DNA of 64,000 nt from Dokdonella_A soli (GCF_039523175.1 NZ_BAAAEU010000024.1:1-64000); one strand, 5' to 3'; shown: positions 36,753-45,786, counted from the stretch's first letter. Notes: generated by a model not told the origin, from the letters alone. Made by a program: numbers and translations.

Positions 36753-39047
36753 TCAAAACGACAGGTCGACAGTCAAGAATGCCTGGCGAGGAGCGCCGAC
36801 CAACAAGGTGTCAAACGTGCCAGCCGGATCGCTACTGGTGAAACCATTGCTGTCGATCGTGGCAATGTACTTCTTGTTCAGCAGATTGCTGATCGCCAGC
36901 GACACCTTCAAGTTCTTCGTCCAGCCGACATTCCTGGGCTCCCACGACAGTCCTGCATTCCACAACCAGAAACCCGGAATGCGCTGGTCGTTCACGTACG
37001 TGTAGTAGCGCGCACCGGTATATTTTGTGCCGAGGTTCGCGCGAAAGTCGCCGTAGCGATAGGAAACATCGCTCGCGAACATCTGCTTCGGTGCATCGAC
37101 CACTGTCTTGCCTTTGGTGGGAACGAGCACGCCGCCATCGGAGTAGCTATCGCGGTACGTCGAATCGTTGAACGTCGCGGAGTTGAACCAGCGCAAGTTC
37201 TCGGTCGGCTGCCACTGCAGCGTGAACTCGGCGCCGCGCGCGTTGACGCGGCCAACGTTTGCGATCTGGTTGGGACAACTGACCACGCCGGCGCAGGGCA
37301 CGATGACGAGCAGGCGGTCCTTGAAATCGACGTTGTACAGCGCGAGCGATGACTGTATCTCCGGCGTCACGTAGCGCAAGCCCGCCTCGGTCGTAGTCGA
37401 GCGCTCGGGCTTGAGCGAGTTCTTCAACCCGTCGAAAGTCGCTTGGCTCGACGACCAGGCGCCGTTCGCGCCCGGCTCGAACGCATTCTGATTGACCGCC
37501 AGCGACGCGAATGTCTCGAAGCCGCCGCCAAGTCTGTAGTTGAGGCCGAGCTGCGGCAGGAACGCACTTTCAGCAGCCAGCGCACCGGCGGCGCGTCCCG
37601 GCACCAACGCCACCGCATTGGTGTTGACGTTGTGACCCTTGAAGCCGGCATCGACTTTGAGGTTATCGTCCAGGAAGCTCAAGCTGTCTTGCAAATACCA
37701 CTGTCGCGTGAGCGTGGTGAAGCGCTGACGAAACTTGACGTGGTAGTAGGTATCGTAAATGGCGTCCTGATCGATCGGCCCCGGTATCGGTATCGGCTGG
37801 AAGCTGCGCGCGATGGTGTATTCGCTGTTCTCGAACCAGAAGCCACCCTGGATGTGGTGCATGCCGATGTCGTAGTTCAACGACGAAATCAGGCCCCCGC
37901 GCTGCATCAGATAGTGCGACAACCGAAGAGCGATCGGCTCTTCACCGGGCGCTGGGCTGTACGGAAGATCCGAAATTGGCGCGAACCAATGGCCCTGGCC
38001 GAGATCGTGATGAAAATACGGCTGCACGCTCAAGCTCAGGTTGTCGCTGAGATTGAATTCGCCCTTGAGCGAGCCGAGTTCATCGTGGCGGATGCCGTTG
38101 CCGTTGTAGTAGGTATCGTCTGGATTCGTGATGCAGCCCGAGTAGTTGCCGTTCGCGATCGCGACCGAGCGCTGCCAATCGGGAGCGAGGTAGTCGAAGT
38201 TGTAGCCACAGCGATGCAGGGTATCGATCGACATGTCGATATACGGCTGCTCGATGCGGCGTACCACGTCGAGGATTCCGGTGAGGCTGCCGCCGTTCCA
38301 GGCGTAGACGAATTTGCCGTTGATCTGTTTCTGCGTCTGGCTGTCGTCTCCTTTCCATTTGTCGGCATTTGTGAGCATGGCGGCCAGGTAGCCGCTGAAG
38401 CCGTTGAGATCGCCGGAGTCGCCGCGCACGAAAACGCGGCGGAAATTGTCCGAGCCGCCGGTGACGTTGACGCGCACGCCCGCCACGGCACTGGGGTTGT
38501 CGGTATGCAACTCGACCGTACCGCCGAGGTTGCTGGTCGATGCGGTGCCGAGTCCCCCGGACCCCTGCGCAAGCGTCAGCTCGCCAAGGTTCTCCGGGAT
38601 CCAGGCGCGCGTCGTGGTGAGTCCGTCGCCCGTGTGGTAGTCGGTATTGCCCAGCGGGATTCCATCCAGCGTGTAGCCGAGCTGGGTATGGTCGAAACCG
38701 CGGATGGTAATGCGCTGCGACCACTCGTCCGTTCCGAACGGATCGTCGGAGACGAAGTGCACGCCCGGCAGTGTTCCCAGTATCTGGATCGGGCTCGTGC
38801 CCGGCGTGTACCGTTCGATCTGCGCTTTGTCGACACGTTGTACTTGCCGCGTTTCGCTTTGGCCAACGACCGAGATCGTCCCGAGGGCGCTTGTGTCTGG
38901 ACTGGCATCGGCAGCGGGTGCCGTGTTTGCGTTGGACGCCGCGGCGTCGGGTTGTGCAATATCGTTGTTGCCGAGGGGATCGGCAAACGCAGGGGTCGCT
39001 GCGAATCCGAGCAGGGCCAGGTAGAGCGGGGTGCGTAGCAGATTCAT
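36753..39047 (-). CDS. TonB-dependent outer-membrane receptor beside phosphonate genes
   Basis: A 764-residue receptor. The ATG at 39047 starts a signal peptide (LYLALLGFAATPAFA). A Pro/Ala-rich linker leads to the TonB box-like LGTISVVGQSETRQVQRV, then the plug (about 70-190: ILGTLPGVHFVSDDP, ITIRGFDHTQLGYTLDGIPL, GGTVELHTDNPS). The barrel follows and ends in a C-terminal Phe (QAFLTVDLSF). It is 186 bp downstream of phnM on the same strand and may be co-transcribed with it. I infer uptake of a phosphonate or another phosphorus-bearing compound, but no sequence feature proves the substrate. Confidence 0.93.
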   Translation of the reverse strand: MNLLRTPLYLALLGFAATPAFADPLGNNDIAQPDAAASNANTAPAADASPDTSALGTISVVGQSETRQVQRVDKAQIERYTPGTSPIQILGTLPGVHFVSDDPFGTDEWSQRITIRGFDHTQLGYTLDGIPLGNTDYHTGDGLTTTRAWIPENLGELTLAQGSGGLGTASTSNLGGTVELHTDNPSAVAGVRVNVTGGSDNFRRVFVRGDSGDLNGFSGYLAAMLTNADKWKGDDSQTQKQINGKFVYAWNGGSLTGILDVVRRIEQPYIDMSIDTLHRCGYNFDYLAPDWQRSVAIANGNYSGCITNPDDTYYNGNGIRHDELGSLKGEFNLSDNLSLSVQPYFHHDLGQGHWFAPISDLPYSPAPGEEPIALRLSHYLMQRGGLISSLNYDIGMHHIQGGFWFENSEYTIARSFQPIPIPGPIDQDAIYDTYYHVKFRQRFTTLTRQWYLQDSLSFLDDNLKVDAGFKGHNVNTNAVALVPGRAAGALAAESAFLPQLGLNYRLGGGFETFASLAVNQNAFEPGANGAWSSSQATFDGLKNSLKPERSTTTEAGLRYVTPEIQSSLALYNVDFKDRLLVIVPCAGVVSCPNQIANVGRVNARGAEFTLQWQPTENLRWFNSATFNDSTYRDSYSDGGVLVPTKGKTVVDAPKQMFASDVSYRYGDFRANLGTKYTGARYYTYVNDQRIPGFWLWNAGLSWEPRNVGWTKNLKVSLAISNLLNKKYIATIDSNGFTSSDPAGTFDTLLVGAPRQAFLTVDLSF

Positions 39048-39233
39048 TGTCGTACTCGTAGTAGATGCGTAGTCAGCGCGTGCGGGCCCTCCATGGCAGT
39101 CCCGAACGCACGCTTGCGTGGCGCGCATTGAACAGAGGGCGAGTTACGCGGCAGCGGCAGGTGATGGACTGCGCGGGTGGGTTGTCTACTGCGGACCGTG
39201 AAAGACCTGCGCCCGGCGGTCGTTGGCGGGCGC

Positions 39234-40409
39234 CTAATACATGCGAGCGCCGCGCACCCAGACGGCTTGCACGACGGGGAGACTGCCCGTCATGCGTACT
39301 CGCACGAGATCGGCACGCTGGCCCACGACGATCCCGCCGCGATCATCGAAGCCGAGCGCACGCGCCGGCGTACGGGTCACGGCAGCAACCGCACGCGGAA
39401 GGTCCCAACCTACGGATTCGTGCAGAAGGAAAGCGCCATGCAACAAACTGGCAGGCACGTAATCGGACGAAAGGATGTCGAGGCAATTGGCCTGAGCGAG
39501 TTCCAGCGCGGCCACATTGCCTGCATGCGAGCCGCCGCGTATCAGGTTCGGCGCTCCAGCGACGACCGCGAGGCCGGCTGCGCGCGCAGCGTGCGCGGCA
39601 CCTCGCGTCGTCGGGAATTCAGCGATGGAGGCGCCGATCTGCAGCGCCTCGATCACATGTTCGGGCTCGGCATCGTCGTGGCTGGCGAGCACGAGCCGGT
39701 GCTGGCGCACCAGCGCAAGCACATCAGCCAGATGATTGTTGCGATAGCGGCTTTGTTGTTCGACGCGCGCCGCGATGAGCTTGATGAACTCGGCATCGTC
39801 CCAGGTAATGCCGCTGCGCGCGTAGAAACGGCGATACTGTTCGCTGTCGCGATACTGGCGTTGGCCCGGCGTGTGATCCATCACCGATAGCAAGCGCACG
39901 CGTGCGTGCGACACAAGCGGCCCCAGCAGCGCAGGCAAGTACGGATATGCAAGCTCGCAGCGTAGATGCAGGTAGTGTTCAGCTCGCAACAAGCCTTCCA
40001 CGGAAGCGCGATCGAGCGCCGCGACCGTATCGGTCAGCGTTGCACTGCGCACACTGCCCTCTTCGAGATCGCCCAGCGTTACCGCAGCCAGCGCCGTAGT
40101 GATGCCTGCGGCGATCAATTGCGCATCGTGGCTCAGTACCGCCGACAGTCCCGGCCAGAGCACTCCGGCGCGGGGCATCAGATGTTTTTCCAGATTGTCG
40201 GTGTGCAGCTCGATCAAACCCGGCAGCACATAGTCGCCTGCGCAGTCGTATGTCGCGCCGGGCGCATCGCTTCGGCGTTCGATAGCTTCTATATGGCCGG
40301 CGCGTATGCGTAGCGCGCCATGTACGACGGCATCGGGCAGGATAAGTCGCGCATTGGTTAGACGAACAGCTTGTTCGGCCTGCGCAATGGGAGGGGCAAG
40401 AACGGTCAT
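39234..40409 (-). CDS. phnM: PhnM-type amidohydrolase (phosphonate metabolism)
   Basis: A 391-residue amidohydrolase of the PhnM family. In the C-P lyase pathway PhnM removes pyrophosphate from alpha-D-ribose 1-methylphosphonate 5-triphosphate. Metal-ligand motifs are visible: GLIELHTDNLEKHLMPR (about 64-80), LVSHARVRLLSVMDHTPGQRQY and LASHDDAEPEHV. TIR-barrel continuation includes APNLIRGGSHAGN and LSSDYVPASLLHGAF. None of phnGHIJKL or phnN occurs in the window, so either those genes are elsewhere or this enzyme has another role. It is divergent from phnF, whose product probably controls it. Confidence 0.92.
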   Translation of the reverse strand: MTVLAPPIAQAEQAVRLTNARLILPDAVVHGALRIRAGHIEAIERRSDAPGATYDCAGDYVLPGLIELHTDNLEKHLMPRAGVLWPGLSAVLSHDAQLIAAGITTALAAVTLGDLEEGSVRSATLTDTVAALDRASVEGLLRAEHYLHLRCELAYPYLPALLGPLVSHARVRLLSVMDHTPGQRQYRDSEQYRRFYARSGITWDDAEFIKLIAARVEQQSRYRNNHLADVLALVRQHRLVLASHDDAEPEHVIEALQIGASIAEFPTTRGAAHAARAAGLAVVAGAPNLIRGGSHAGNVAALELAQANCLDILSSDYVPASLLHGAFLLHESVGWDLPRAVAAVTRTPARALGFDDRGGIVVGQRADLVRVRMTGSLPVVQAVWVRGARMY

Positions 40410-40422
40410 GGGACTGCAATCA

Positions 40423-40441
40423 AGAGCGGCAATGCTGCTCT
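40423..40441. promoter_or_regulatory. Inverted repeat between phnM and phnF, candidate PhnF operator
   Basis: AGAGCGGC (40423-40430) and GCTGCTCT (40434-40441) form an 8-bp inverted repeat with one mismatch and a 3-bp spacer in the 78-bp divergent intergenic region. Position suits an operator for the GntR-type regulator PhnF acting on both promoters. Confidence 0.4.
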
Positions 40442-40487
40442 GCTTATGTAATTCGCATCACTTCTAGCAACTGCCGATGGAAGACTC

Positions 40488-41234
40488 ATGACAATACGGG
40501 TAGCCAAAGTGCAGATGCGCAACGCCAGCCAGCCGCTCTGGCGTCAGATCGAGCACGACCTGCTGAAGCGCATCCAGGCGGGCGAGCTGCGCCGCGGTGA
40601 GCGATTGCCTTCGGCATTGGCACTGGCTCGGGATCTGGGCGCGAATCGCCATACCGTACGCCGCGCGCTCGCCGCGCTGGAACAGCGCGGTCTGCTGCGC
40701 ACGGAATTGGGTCGCGGCAGTTTCGTGTGCGAGGAGTCCTACGACTATCCAATCGGCCGCCGCACGCGTTTCACCCAGAACATGTCCCGGCTCAATGTCG
40801 AGGGTGGCAACGACGTGCTGGCCACCGGCATCGTCACGCCGCCCCCGCGCATCGCCAAGGCGCTCGCCCTGCTCCCCGGCGAATGCGCCTGGCGGACCGA
40901 ATCTGCGGCTTGTGCGGAGGGCAAAGTCCTTGATCATTGCGAAGCGTACTTTCCACTGAAGCGTTTTGCGAAACTCGATCAGGTGTTCCTGCGCACGCGC
41001 TCGGTCACGCGCACGCTCGCCGAGTTCGGCATAACCGACTATTTCCGACGCTATACCAAAGTGTCGGCCAGCCTTCCCGGCGAAGCGACCGCACGCGTGC
41101 TCGGCCAAGCTGCCCGGCGGCCGGTATTGGTCGTGGAATCGCTCAACGTCGACACGCAAGGCGTGCCGGTGCAATACGGCCTCACGCGTTTCGCCGGCGA
41201 ACGCGTGCAACTGGTGCTGACGACCGACGATTGA
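40488..41234 (+). CDS. phnF: GntR-family regulator PhnF
   Basis: A 248-residue repressor-type regulator of the GntR/HutC subfamily. The N-terminal winged helix (about 15-82) shows PLWRQIEHDLLKRIQAGEL, RLPSALALARDLGANRHTV and RALAALEQRGLLRTELGRGS. The C-terminal UTRA ligand domain (about 95-245) includes FGITDYFRRYTKVSASLPG and PVLVVESLNVDTQGVPVQYG. GGAAGA precedes the ATG. It is divergent from phnM and converges with the FAD oxidoreductase gene. PhnF regulators respond to phosphonate or phosphate-related ligands and repress phosphonate-use genes. Confidence 0.92.
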   Translation: MTIRVAKVQMRNASQPLWRQIEHDLLKRIQAGELRRGERLPSALALARDLGANRHTVRRALAALEQRGLLRTELGRGSFVCEESYDYPIGRRTRFTQNMSRLNVEGGNDVLATGIVTPPPRIAKALALLPGECAWRTESAACAEGKVLDHCEAYFPLKRFAKLDQVFLRTRSVTRTLAEFGITDYFRRYTKVSASLPGEATARVLGQAARRPVLVVESLNVDTQGVPVQYGLTRFAGERVQLVLTTDD

Positions 41235-41248
41235 AGGGCGGAGCCTGC

Positions 41249-42409
41249 TCAGGCCGTTGCGAGCGACCGCGTCGATCGATAGGCTCCGGCGACCACTTCA
41301 TCGGCAAGACCCAGCGACAAGGTCATGCCGAGTCCGCCGCCACCGATGGCGTTGACGATCGTCACGCCGGGCTCGGCTTCGACGACGAACTCGCTGCTGC
41401 CATCGGTCAATTTCGGATAGATGCCGTGCCAGCTCTGCGCTATGCGCGGATCGGGGAATCGTGCGAAGCGTGCGAGATAGTCGAGCACCTTCGCGTTGAT
41501 CGCGTGCTCGTCGAACGGATCATGGGTGTGTGCATAGGCATGCGAATCGCCGAGCGTGATCTCACCGCGGCCGTTCTGCGCTGCCATCACGTGGATGCCG
41601 AGATCGAGCAGGTCGCCATGCTCGGCTTGATAGCGCGCGCGTAACTGAGCGATGTCGGCCGCAGCCTCAAAACCGGCGTAGTGCACCAGCGACAGCCCAC
41701 CGCACAATGCGGGCCCTATACGGAACCCTTCGGGCTGCGCGGCGAGGCGCAGCATCTGCAATTTGCAGCGCGTGAGCGGCGCGGCAGCGAACAGGTCGGG
41801 ATAGAGCTGCTCGAACTCCGGGCCGTTGCAGACAAAAATGCGGTCCGCCTGGAACCTGCGCGTTCCGGAGTAAGCCACGCCTTGTGTCACCGATGTAACC
41901 GGCGTGCGCCAGTGGAAACGCACGCCGTGGCGTTCTCCGAGATACCCCGGCAGCGATGCAATCACTTCGCGCGGATCGATCACCATCTCGTCGGTATTGA
42001 ATAGCGCACCGCGTAAACCGTCGGCAACCAGCGCCGGTGACATGGCGAGCGCGGCCTCGCGCGTCAGCAACCGGCACGGGCGAACTCCATGATTCGCCGT
42101 CGCGTATTGTTCGAGAACCGCCCATTCGTCGTCCGCATACGCAACGTGCAGAGAGCCGCAGCGGTCGTGCCAGAGGCGCGCTCCCGCCAGCAATTCGAGC
42201 CAGATGTTGCGCGTCCGCAGCGCTCGCTCGTAGGGCGCGCCATTCGGCACTCCGATTGGCCAGACCATGCCGAAGTTGCGAATCGACGCACCGACTGCAC
42301 GTTCATGCCGTTCGAGCACGGTCACTTCATTGCCACGTACAGCCAGCGCGCGCGCGATGGCGAGACCGACGATGCCTGCGCCGATCACGATGACGGATTC
42401 TTTCTTCAC
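41249..42409 (-). CDS. FAD-dependent oxidoreductase of phosphonate loci (TIGR03364/DAO type)
   Basis: A 386-residue DAO-fold flavoenzyme starting at GTG 42409, which overlaps the stop codon of the transporter gene (GTGA). The dinucleotide-binding motif VIVIGAGIVGLAIARALA lies at the N-terminus. SIRNFGMVWPIG, FVCNGPEFEQLYPDL and the C-terminal VNAIGGGGLGMTLSLGLADE are typical of the TIGR03364 clade. That clade recurs beside phosphonatase genes and is linked to oxidation of aminoethylphosphonate-type compounds. It probably produces phosphonoacetaldehyde for the HAD enzyme encoded two genes upstream. The exact substrate (2-aminoethylphosphonate or an N-alkylated form) is not deducible. Confidence 0.9.
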   Translation of the reverse strand: MKKESVIVIGAGIVGLAIARALAVRGNEVTVLERHERAVGASIRNFGMVWPIGVPNGAPYERALRTRNIWLELLAGARLWHDRCGSLHVAYADDEWAVLEQYATANHGVRPCRLLTREAALAMSPALVADGLRGALFNTDEMVIDPREVIASLPGYLGERHGVRFHWRTPVTSVTQGVAYSGTRRFQADRIFVCNGPEFEQLYPDLFAAAPLTRCKLQMLRLAAQPEGFRIGPALCGGLSLVHYAGFEAAADIAQLRARYQAEHGDLLDLGIHVMAAQNGRGEITLGDSHAYAHTHDPFDEHAINAKVLDYLARFARFPDPRIAQSWHGIYPKLTDGSSEFVVEAEPGVTIVNAIGGGGLGMTLSLGLADEVVAGAYRSTRSLATA

Positions 42410-43752
42410 TTGGCACCTGCGATGGCTGGAGCGGAAACCAGCGGCGCGCCGGATTCGTGGCGCGCCTTGGCGTAGAAATACATGGCCGAGCACGCGACGC
42501 TGACCGCACCCAGCAAGGCAAGACCGAGTACGCAGTAGGCAAGAAACCCTGTCCATGACACATGCAGCCAGCCACTCTCGCGGACAAGGACCACGGCGAT
42601 GCTTCCCAGATATCCGAAAGCGTCGCACACGTACATCATGAAGCCGACGTTACCCGAACCTTTGAACGTGGCCACCATGCGTTCCTCGAACGCGCAAGTG
42701 AACGGCACATAGGCAAGATACAAGCCGAAGCCGACCAAACCGAGCCACCACAGCGGAGGAAGCGTGCCGGCACGAAACGCGAGCGTCGCGCATCCAGCGA
42801 GTATCACGCCGGTGAACATCATCGCGTGCACGAGCATGAGCGCGCGCAAATTCTCCCGCACCATCACCAAGCCGGCGGTGCACAAGAGCAACAGAAAGGC
42901 GATGGGTGTCTCGACCTGCGCAAACAATGCGATGCGATTGCCGTAACCCAACTCGGTGAACAGCTCGATTTCGAAACTGTCGCGAAAATCCCGCACGATG
43001 GTCAAAGCCGCATAACAGAAGACCATCAACGCGATACCAGGCAGAAAACGCGTCGCGAAACGGCGCCGATCGGCGGCCGACATAGGTACGCGCGCGCCGC
43101 GCAGACCCCTATCAGCCGCATCCGGCTGCGGCATCCGTTCCAGCACGACAAGACACGCCAGCAACAACGGCACGAACGCAACGCCGGTGAGCACAGGCAT
43201 CCAGTATTCGCTGACGCCCAAAGCGAGGAAATAGCGGCCAGCGGTTTTCACAATGCCCGACGCGAAGATCATGCTCGAAGCCATCATCGCGCCCATCAAC
43301 TCGGTCGAGCGCCGCCCCTCGAGATAACTGAACAACACGCCCCAGACCAGACCCAGCGGCAAGCCATTCAGGAACAGGAACGCGATGTTCCACGGCGATG
43401 GTGTCAGTGCGAAGCCAAGAAGCGCGAGCGCTGCTGCGCCGATCAGCAGCAGCAGGAAGCGCGCGCGGCCCACGCGCTTGAGCCCGGAAATCACGCGAAT
43501 GCCGAGAAACTTGCTGCACATGTAGCCAAATATCTGCGCGATGACCAACCACGCCTTGTAGTCGAGGCCGAGAACGTGCTGGCCGGTGAACGTGGCTGCC
43601 GCGAACGGCCGGCGAAACGCATACATGCACAGATAGGCCGCCATCGCCGCGCCGCCAGCGAGCACGCTGGCAAACAGGCGACTGCGCCATGATGCGTACG
43701 AGACGGCAGGCGCGGCGGCGCACGGCGAGACGGCGTCTTGAGCAATCATCAC
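42406..43752 (-). CDS. DUF5690 family MFS-like transporter
   Basis: A 448-residue inner-membrane protein with about 12 hydrophobic helices (for example LFASVLAGGAAMAAYLCMYA, FLFLNGLPLGLVWGVLFSYL and FLAYCVLGLALLGAVSVACS) and the MFS-like YMCSKFLGIRVISGLKRVGR loop. It belongs to DUF5690, which occurs mostly in Bacteroidota and Xanthomonadales. It sits between the PhnX-like hydrolase (13 bp gap) and the FAD oxidoreductase (4-bp overlap). I infer that it imports the phosphonate substrate, or an intermediate, across the inner membrane after outer-membrane uptake by the TonB receptor. Confidence 0.88.
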   Translation of the reverse strand: MMIAQDAVSPCAAAPAVSYASWRSRLFASVLAGGAAMAAYLCMYAFRRPFAAATFTGQHVLGLDYKAWLVIAQIFGYMCSKFLGIRVISGLKRVGRARFLLLLIGAAALALLGFALTPSPWNIAFLFLNGLPLGLVWGVLFSYLEGRRSTELMGAMMASSMIFASGIVKTAGRYFLALGVSEYWMPVLTGVAFVPLLLACLVVLERMPQPDAADRGLRGARVPMSAADRRRFATRFLPGIALMVFCYAALTIVRDFRDSFEIELFTELGYGNRIALFAQVETPIAFLLLLCTAGLVMVRENLRALMLVHAMMFTGVILAGCATLAFRAGTLPPLWWLGLVGFGLYLAYVPFTCAFEERMVATFKGSGNVGFMMYVCDAFGYLGSIAVVLVRESGWLHVSWTGFLAYCVLGLALLGAVSVACSAMYFYAKARHESGAPLVSAPAIAGAK

Positions 43753-43765
43753 GATGCGCCTGGGC

Positions 43766-44437
43766 TTACAGCAAACCCGGCAAGTCCTGCAGGCGATCTA
43801 TGATGTGATCCGGCTCGAAAGGCAGGAGCGCCTGGCGCGTAAACGCGCCGGTCGTCACCGCGACGACAAGACCGGCGCCGGCGTTGCGGCCCTCGCGAAT
43901 ATCGACTTCGGTGTCGCCGACCTTTACGACGCTGCGCGCGTCGGTCAGGCCTTGCCGTGCCATCAGCGTGCGGATCATGTGGGGTTCGGGGCGACCAGCG
44001 GGCACTTCGTCGGTCGCGATCAGATCGTCGATCACGCCGGCTCGCAACCAGCCGAAGCGCTCCACAATCGCGTCAGCGATAGAGCGCGAAAACGCGGTGT
44101 TCAGTGCCACGCGCATCCCGCTCCTGCGCAGTTCGGCGAATACCGCTTGCGCGTCGGCCATCGGCGCGACTTCATCGCTTTCCTGATAGCAACGCAGCAT
44201 GCGCGTTACGAAATCACCATGAATGCGTTCCACTCGATCAGCGTCGGCGCGCTGCTCCTGCGCAAGCAGAAGGCGCCGGATTGCCTCGGGCTTTTTGTAG
44301 CCCATCAACGGCTGAGCGGCGGCTTCGTCCACTGCACAACCATCGTCTGCCAGCGCCCCGACCAAGGCACGTGCGACCAGGCCCGGGTCGCGCACCGTGG
44401 TCCCGGCCATGTCGAACACGACCATCTTGTAATTCAT
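43766..44437 (-). CDS. PhnX-like HAD phosphonatase (TIGR03351 type)
   Basis: A 223-residue HAD hydrolase. Motif I is VVFDMAGTTV with nucleophile Asp9. The C1 cap contains GYKKPEAIRRLL. Motif II is VALNTAFSR, and motifs III/IV are GRPEPHMIRTLM and VVKVGDTEVDIREGRNAG. The DMAGTT signature and the cap place it in the phosphonatase-like clade near phosphonoacetaldehyde hydrolase (PhnX), which breaks the C-P bond. The start is uncertain: ATG 44437 fits the family N-terminus, while ATGs at 44449, 44461 and 44488 are in frame. It is the first gene of a HAD-transporter-FAD enzyme operon. Confidence 0.9.
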   Translation of the reverse strand: MNYKMVVFDMAGTTVRDPGLVARALVGALADDGCAVDEAAAQPLMGYKKPEAIRRLLLAQEQRADADRVERIHGDFVTRMLRCYQESDEVAPMADAQAVFAELRRSGMRVALNTAFSRSIADAIVERFGWLRAGVIDDLIATDEVPAGRPEPHMIRTLMARQGLTDARSVVKVGDTEVDIREGRNAGAGLVVAVTTGAFTRQALLPFEPDHIIDRLQDLPGLL

Positions 44438-44539
44438 GCTGTTTCCCATATGCCGGGACATATTGGCCCCGGCAAAGAGCATCACCATGACAAGATCGCG
44501 ACAATCGATGGGACTTGTCTAAGGCGAACGCCAGCAGCT

Positions 44540-44850
44540 CCGTCCGTTACTCAGGAGTGGGACAGGGTCGTGAACACCCATTTGCGAGGCGTATTCCTGG
44601 CCATGAAATACGACATCCCGGCGATGCTGAAGGTAGAGGCCAATCGTTGTGGCGTCGTCGTCCAATGCGACCGCCACGACCGATCGCCCGTCCGCCTACG
44701 GCGCGAGTTCGCGCCATCTGTTTGCCCGAAGCCTGCTCTTCGCAGAGCTAGCTACCGAACTCGCGCGTCCGAGAAAGGCATTACTAAACCGCTCGGGCAG
44801 CCTCCTCGACTTTGAGCTACGCGTAAACCGCGCGTCGCCTCGGCCGTATC
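44540..44850 (+). pseudogene. Decayed short-chain dehydrogenase/reductase gene
   Basis: In one frame the segment TQEWDRVVNTHLRGVFLAMK followed by YDIPAMLKVE matches the SDR region around the fourth strand and helix. In a second frame SAYGASSRH resembles the catalytic YxxxK block (the Lys is lost), and LRVNRASP resembles the RVNAVSPG segment. The Rossmann N-terminus is missing and the frames are broken. It is non-functional. Confidence 0.65.
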
Positions 44851-44978
44851 GCATCGAACGCAGTTCGTTGCAGGCGGCGGAGGGCCGCTCAGCGACGAGT
44901 AATTGAAGGTGGCGCCCGAGCCGGTGAAAACCGGGCGCCTGATCGAGGATGTTATGCGTCATCCAGCCCTCTGACGGG

Positions 44979-45512
44979 CTAACCTCGGCGACCCGCTTCG
45001 AACAGGAACCACGTGCGCCGCTCGGTCTCGTCGATCCAGTTTTCGATCAGGCTGGCCGTCGCGATGTCGCGATGCACGTCGCAGACGTCATGCACTTCGC
45101 GCAGGCGCGCGGCGAGCATCTTGTTGTCCTCGCGCAACTCGGCCAGCATGTCCAGCGGATCGACATACTCGGCGTCGTTGTCCTTCACCCGCTGCATGCG
45201 GGCGATCTGACCGATCGAGCGCAGCGTCGCGCCGCCGACCTTGCGGATGCGTTCGGCGATCGGATCGGTCATCGCATAGAGCTGGTCCGCCTGCTCGTCC
45301 AGCAGCAGGTGGTAATCGCGGAAATGCGGCCCGCTCATGTGCCAGTGGAAATTCTTGGTCTTCAGGTACAACGCGAAGACATCCGCGAGGATCGCATTCA
45401 TGCCGCCGGCGATGTCCCGCGTCGCCTTGGGTTTCAGGTCCGTTGGCGTGATCAGCGGCGCTTCCTGCCGGCGCTTGAGATCATCCGTCTTGCTTGCACT
45501 CTGCTTGGCCAT
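44979..45512 (-). CDS. dps: Dps-family DNA-binding ferritin-like protein, copy 2
   Basis: A 177-residue Dps nearly identical to the protein at 27014-27547, differing by one residue (Gln instead of Lys after LLDEQAD). The ferroxidase segment NFHWHMSGPHFRDYHLLLDE is unchanged. The last five codons encode the same AGRRG but differ at every third position, and the stop is TAG rather than TGA, whereas the rest of the gene is almost identical in DNA sequence. That sharp break suggests gene conversion over an older paralogue. It stands alone here, without the Fe-S fusion or peroxiredoxin genes. Confidence 0.95.
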   Translation of the reverse strand: MAKQSASKTDDLKRRQEAPLITPTDLKPKATRDIAGGMNAILADVFALYLKTKNFHWHMSGPHFRDYHLLLDEQADQLYAMTDPIAERIRKVGGATLRSIGQIARMQRVKDNDAEYVDPLDMLAELREDNKMLAARLREVHDVCDVHRDIATASLIENWIDETERRTWFLFEAGRRG

Positions 45513-45603
45513 GGTCGTTCCTCGGGATGTGACGCGTCCAGAGACTACGCCTCGAACGCATCGTGAAAAAGCCGATCGTTTCGGCTCGGCGCCCTACCCC
45601 TCC
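44995..45603. repeat. Duplicated dps tract, copy at 45 kb
   Basis: It matches 27030-27640. The similarity stops abruptly at CTACCCCTCC, which at the other locus is the stop codon and last codons of the thiolase. Here the thiolase is absent, so this copy carries a tell-tale neighbour fragment. Confidence 0.9.
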
Positions 45604-45786
45604 CACGCCCGCGGCTGGCGATGCAATTCGCCTTGGCTTTTCGTGCGCAACGCACTTCCTGACCCGCCGGCAGTTGCTTCCGCACCACAGCCCGAGCGAA
45701 TTGTTGCGCGTCAACCTTGCCTGATTGGCTGTGCGCTGGATTCACGGCTCGCAGCATGCGGGGACGCAGCGATGGCGCTGACAAAC

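Noticed and set aside
37443..39038. A 531-codon plus-strand open frame opposite the second TonB receptor
   Set aside because: It is antisense to a clear receptor gene and has a composition rich in Val/Arg/Ala with no recognisable motif.
44489..44519. Inverted GACAAG/CTTGTC arms upstream of the HAD gene as a second PhnF operator
   Set aside because: Six-base arms with a 19-bp spacer are easily found by chance, and they do not match the repeat in the phnM-phnF gap.
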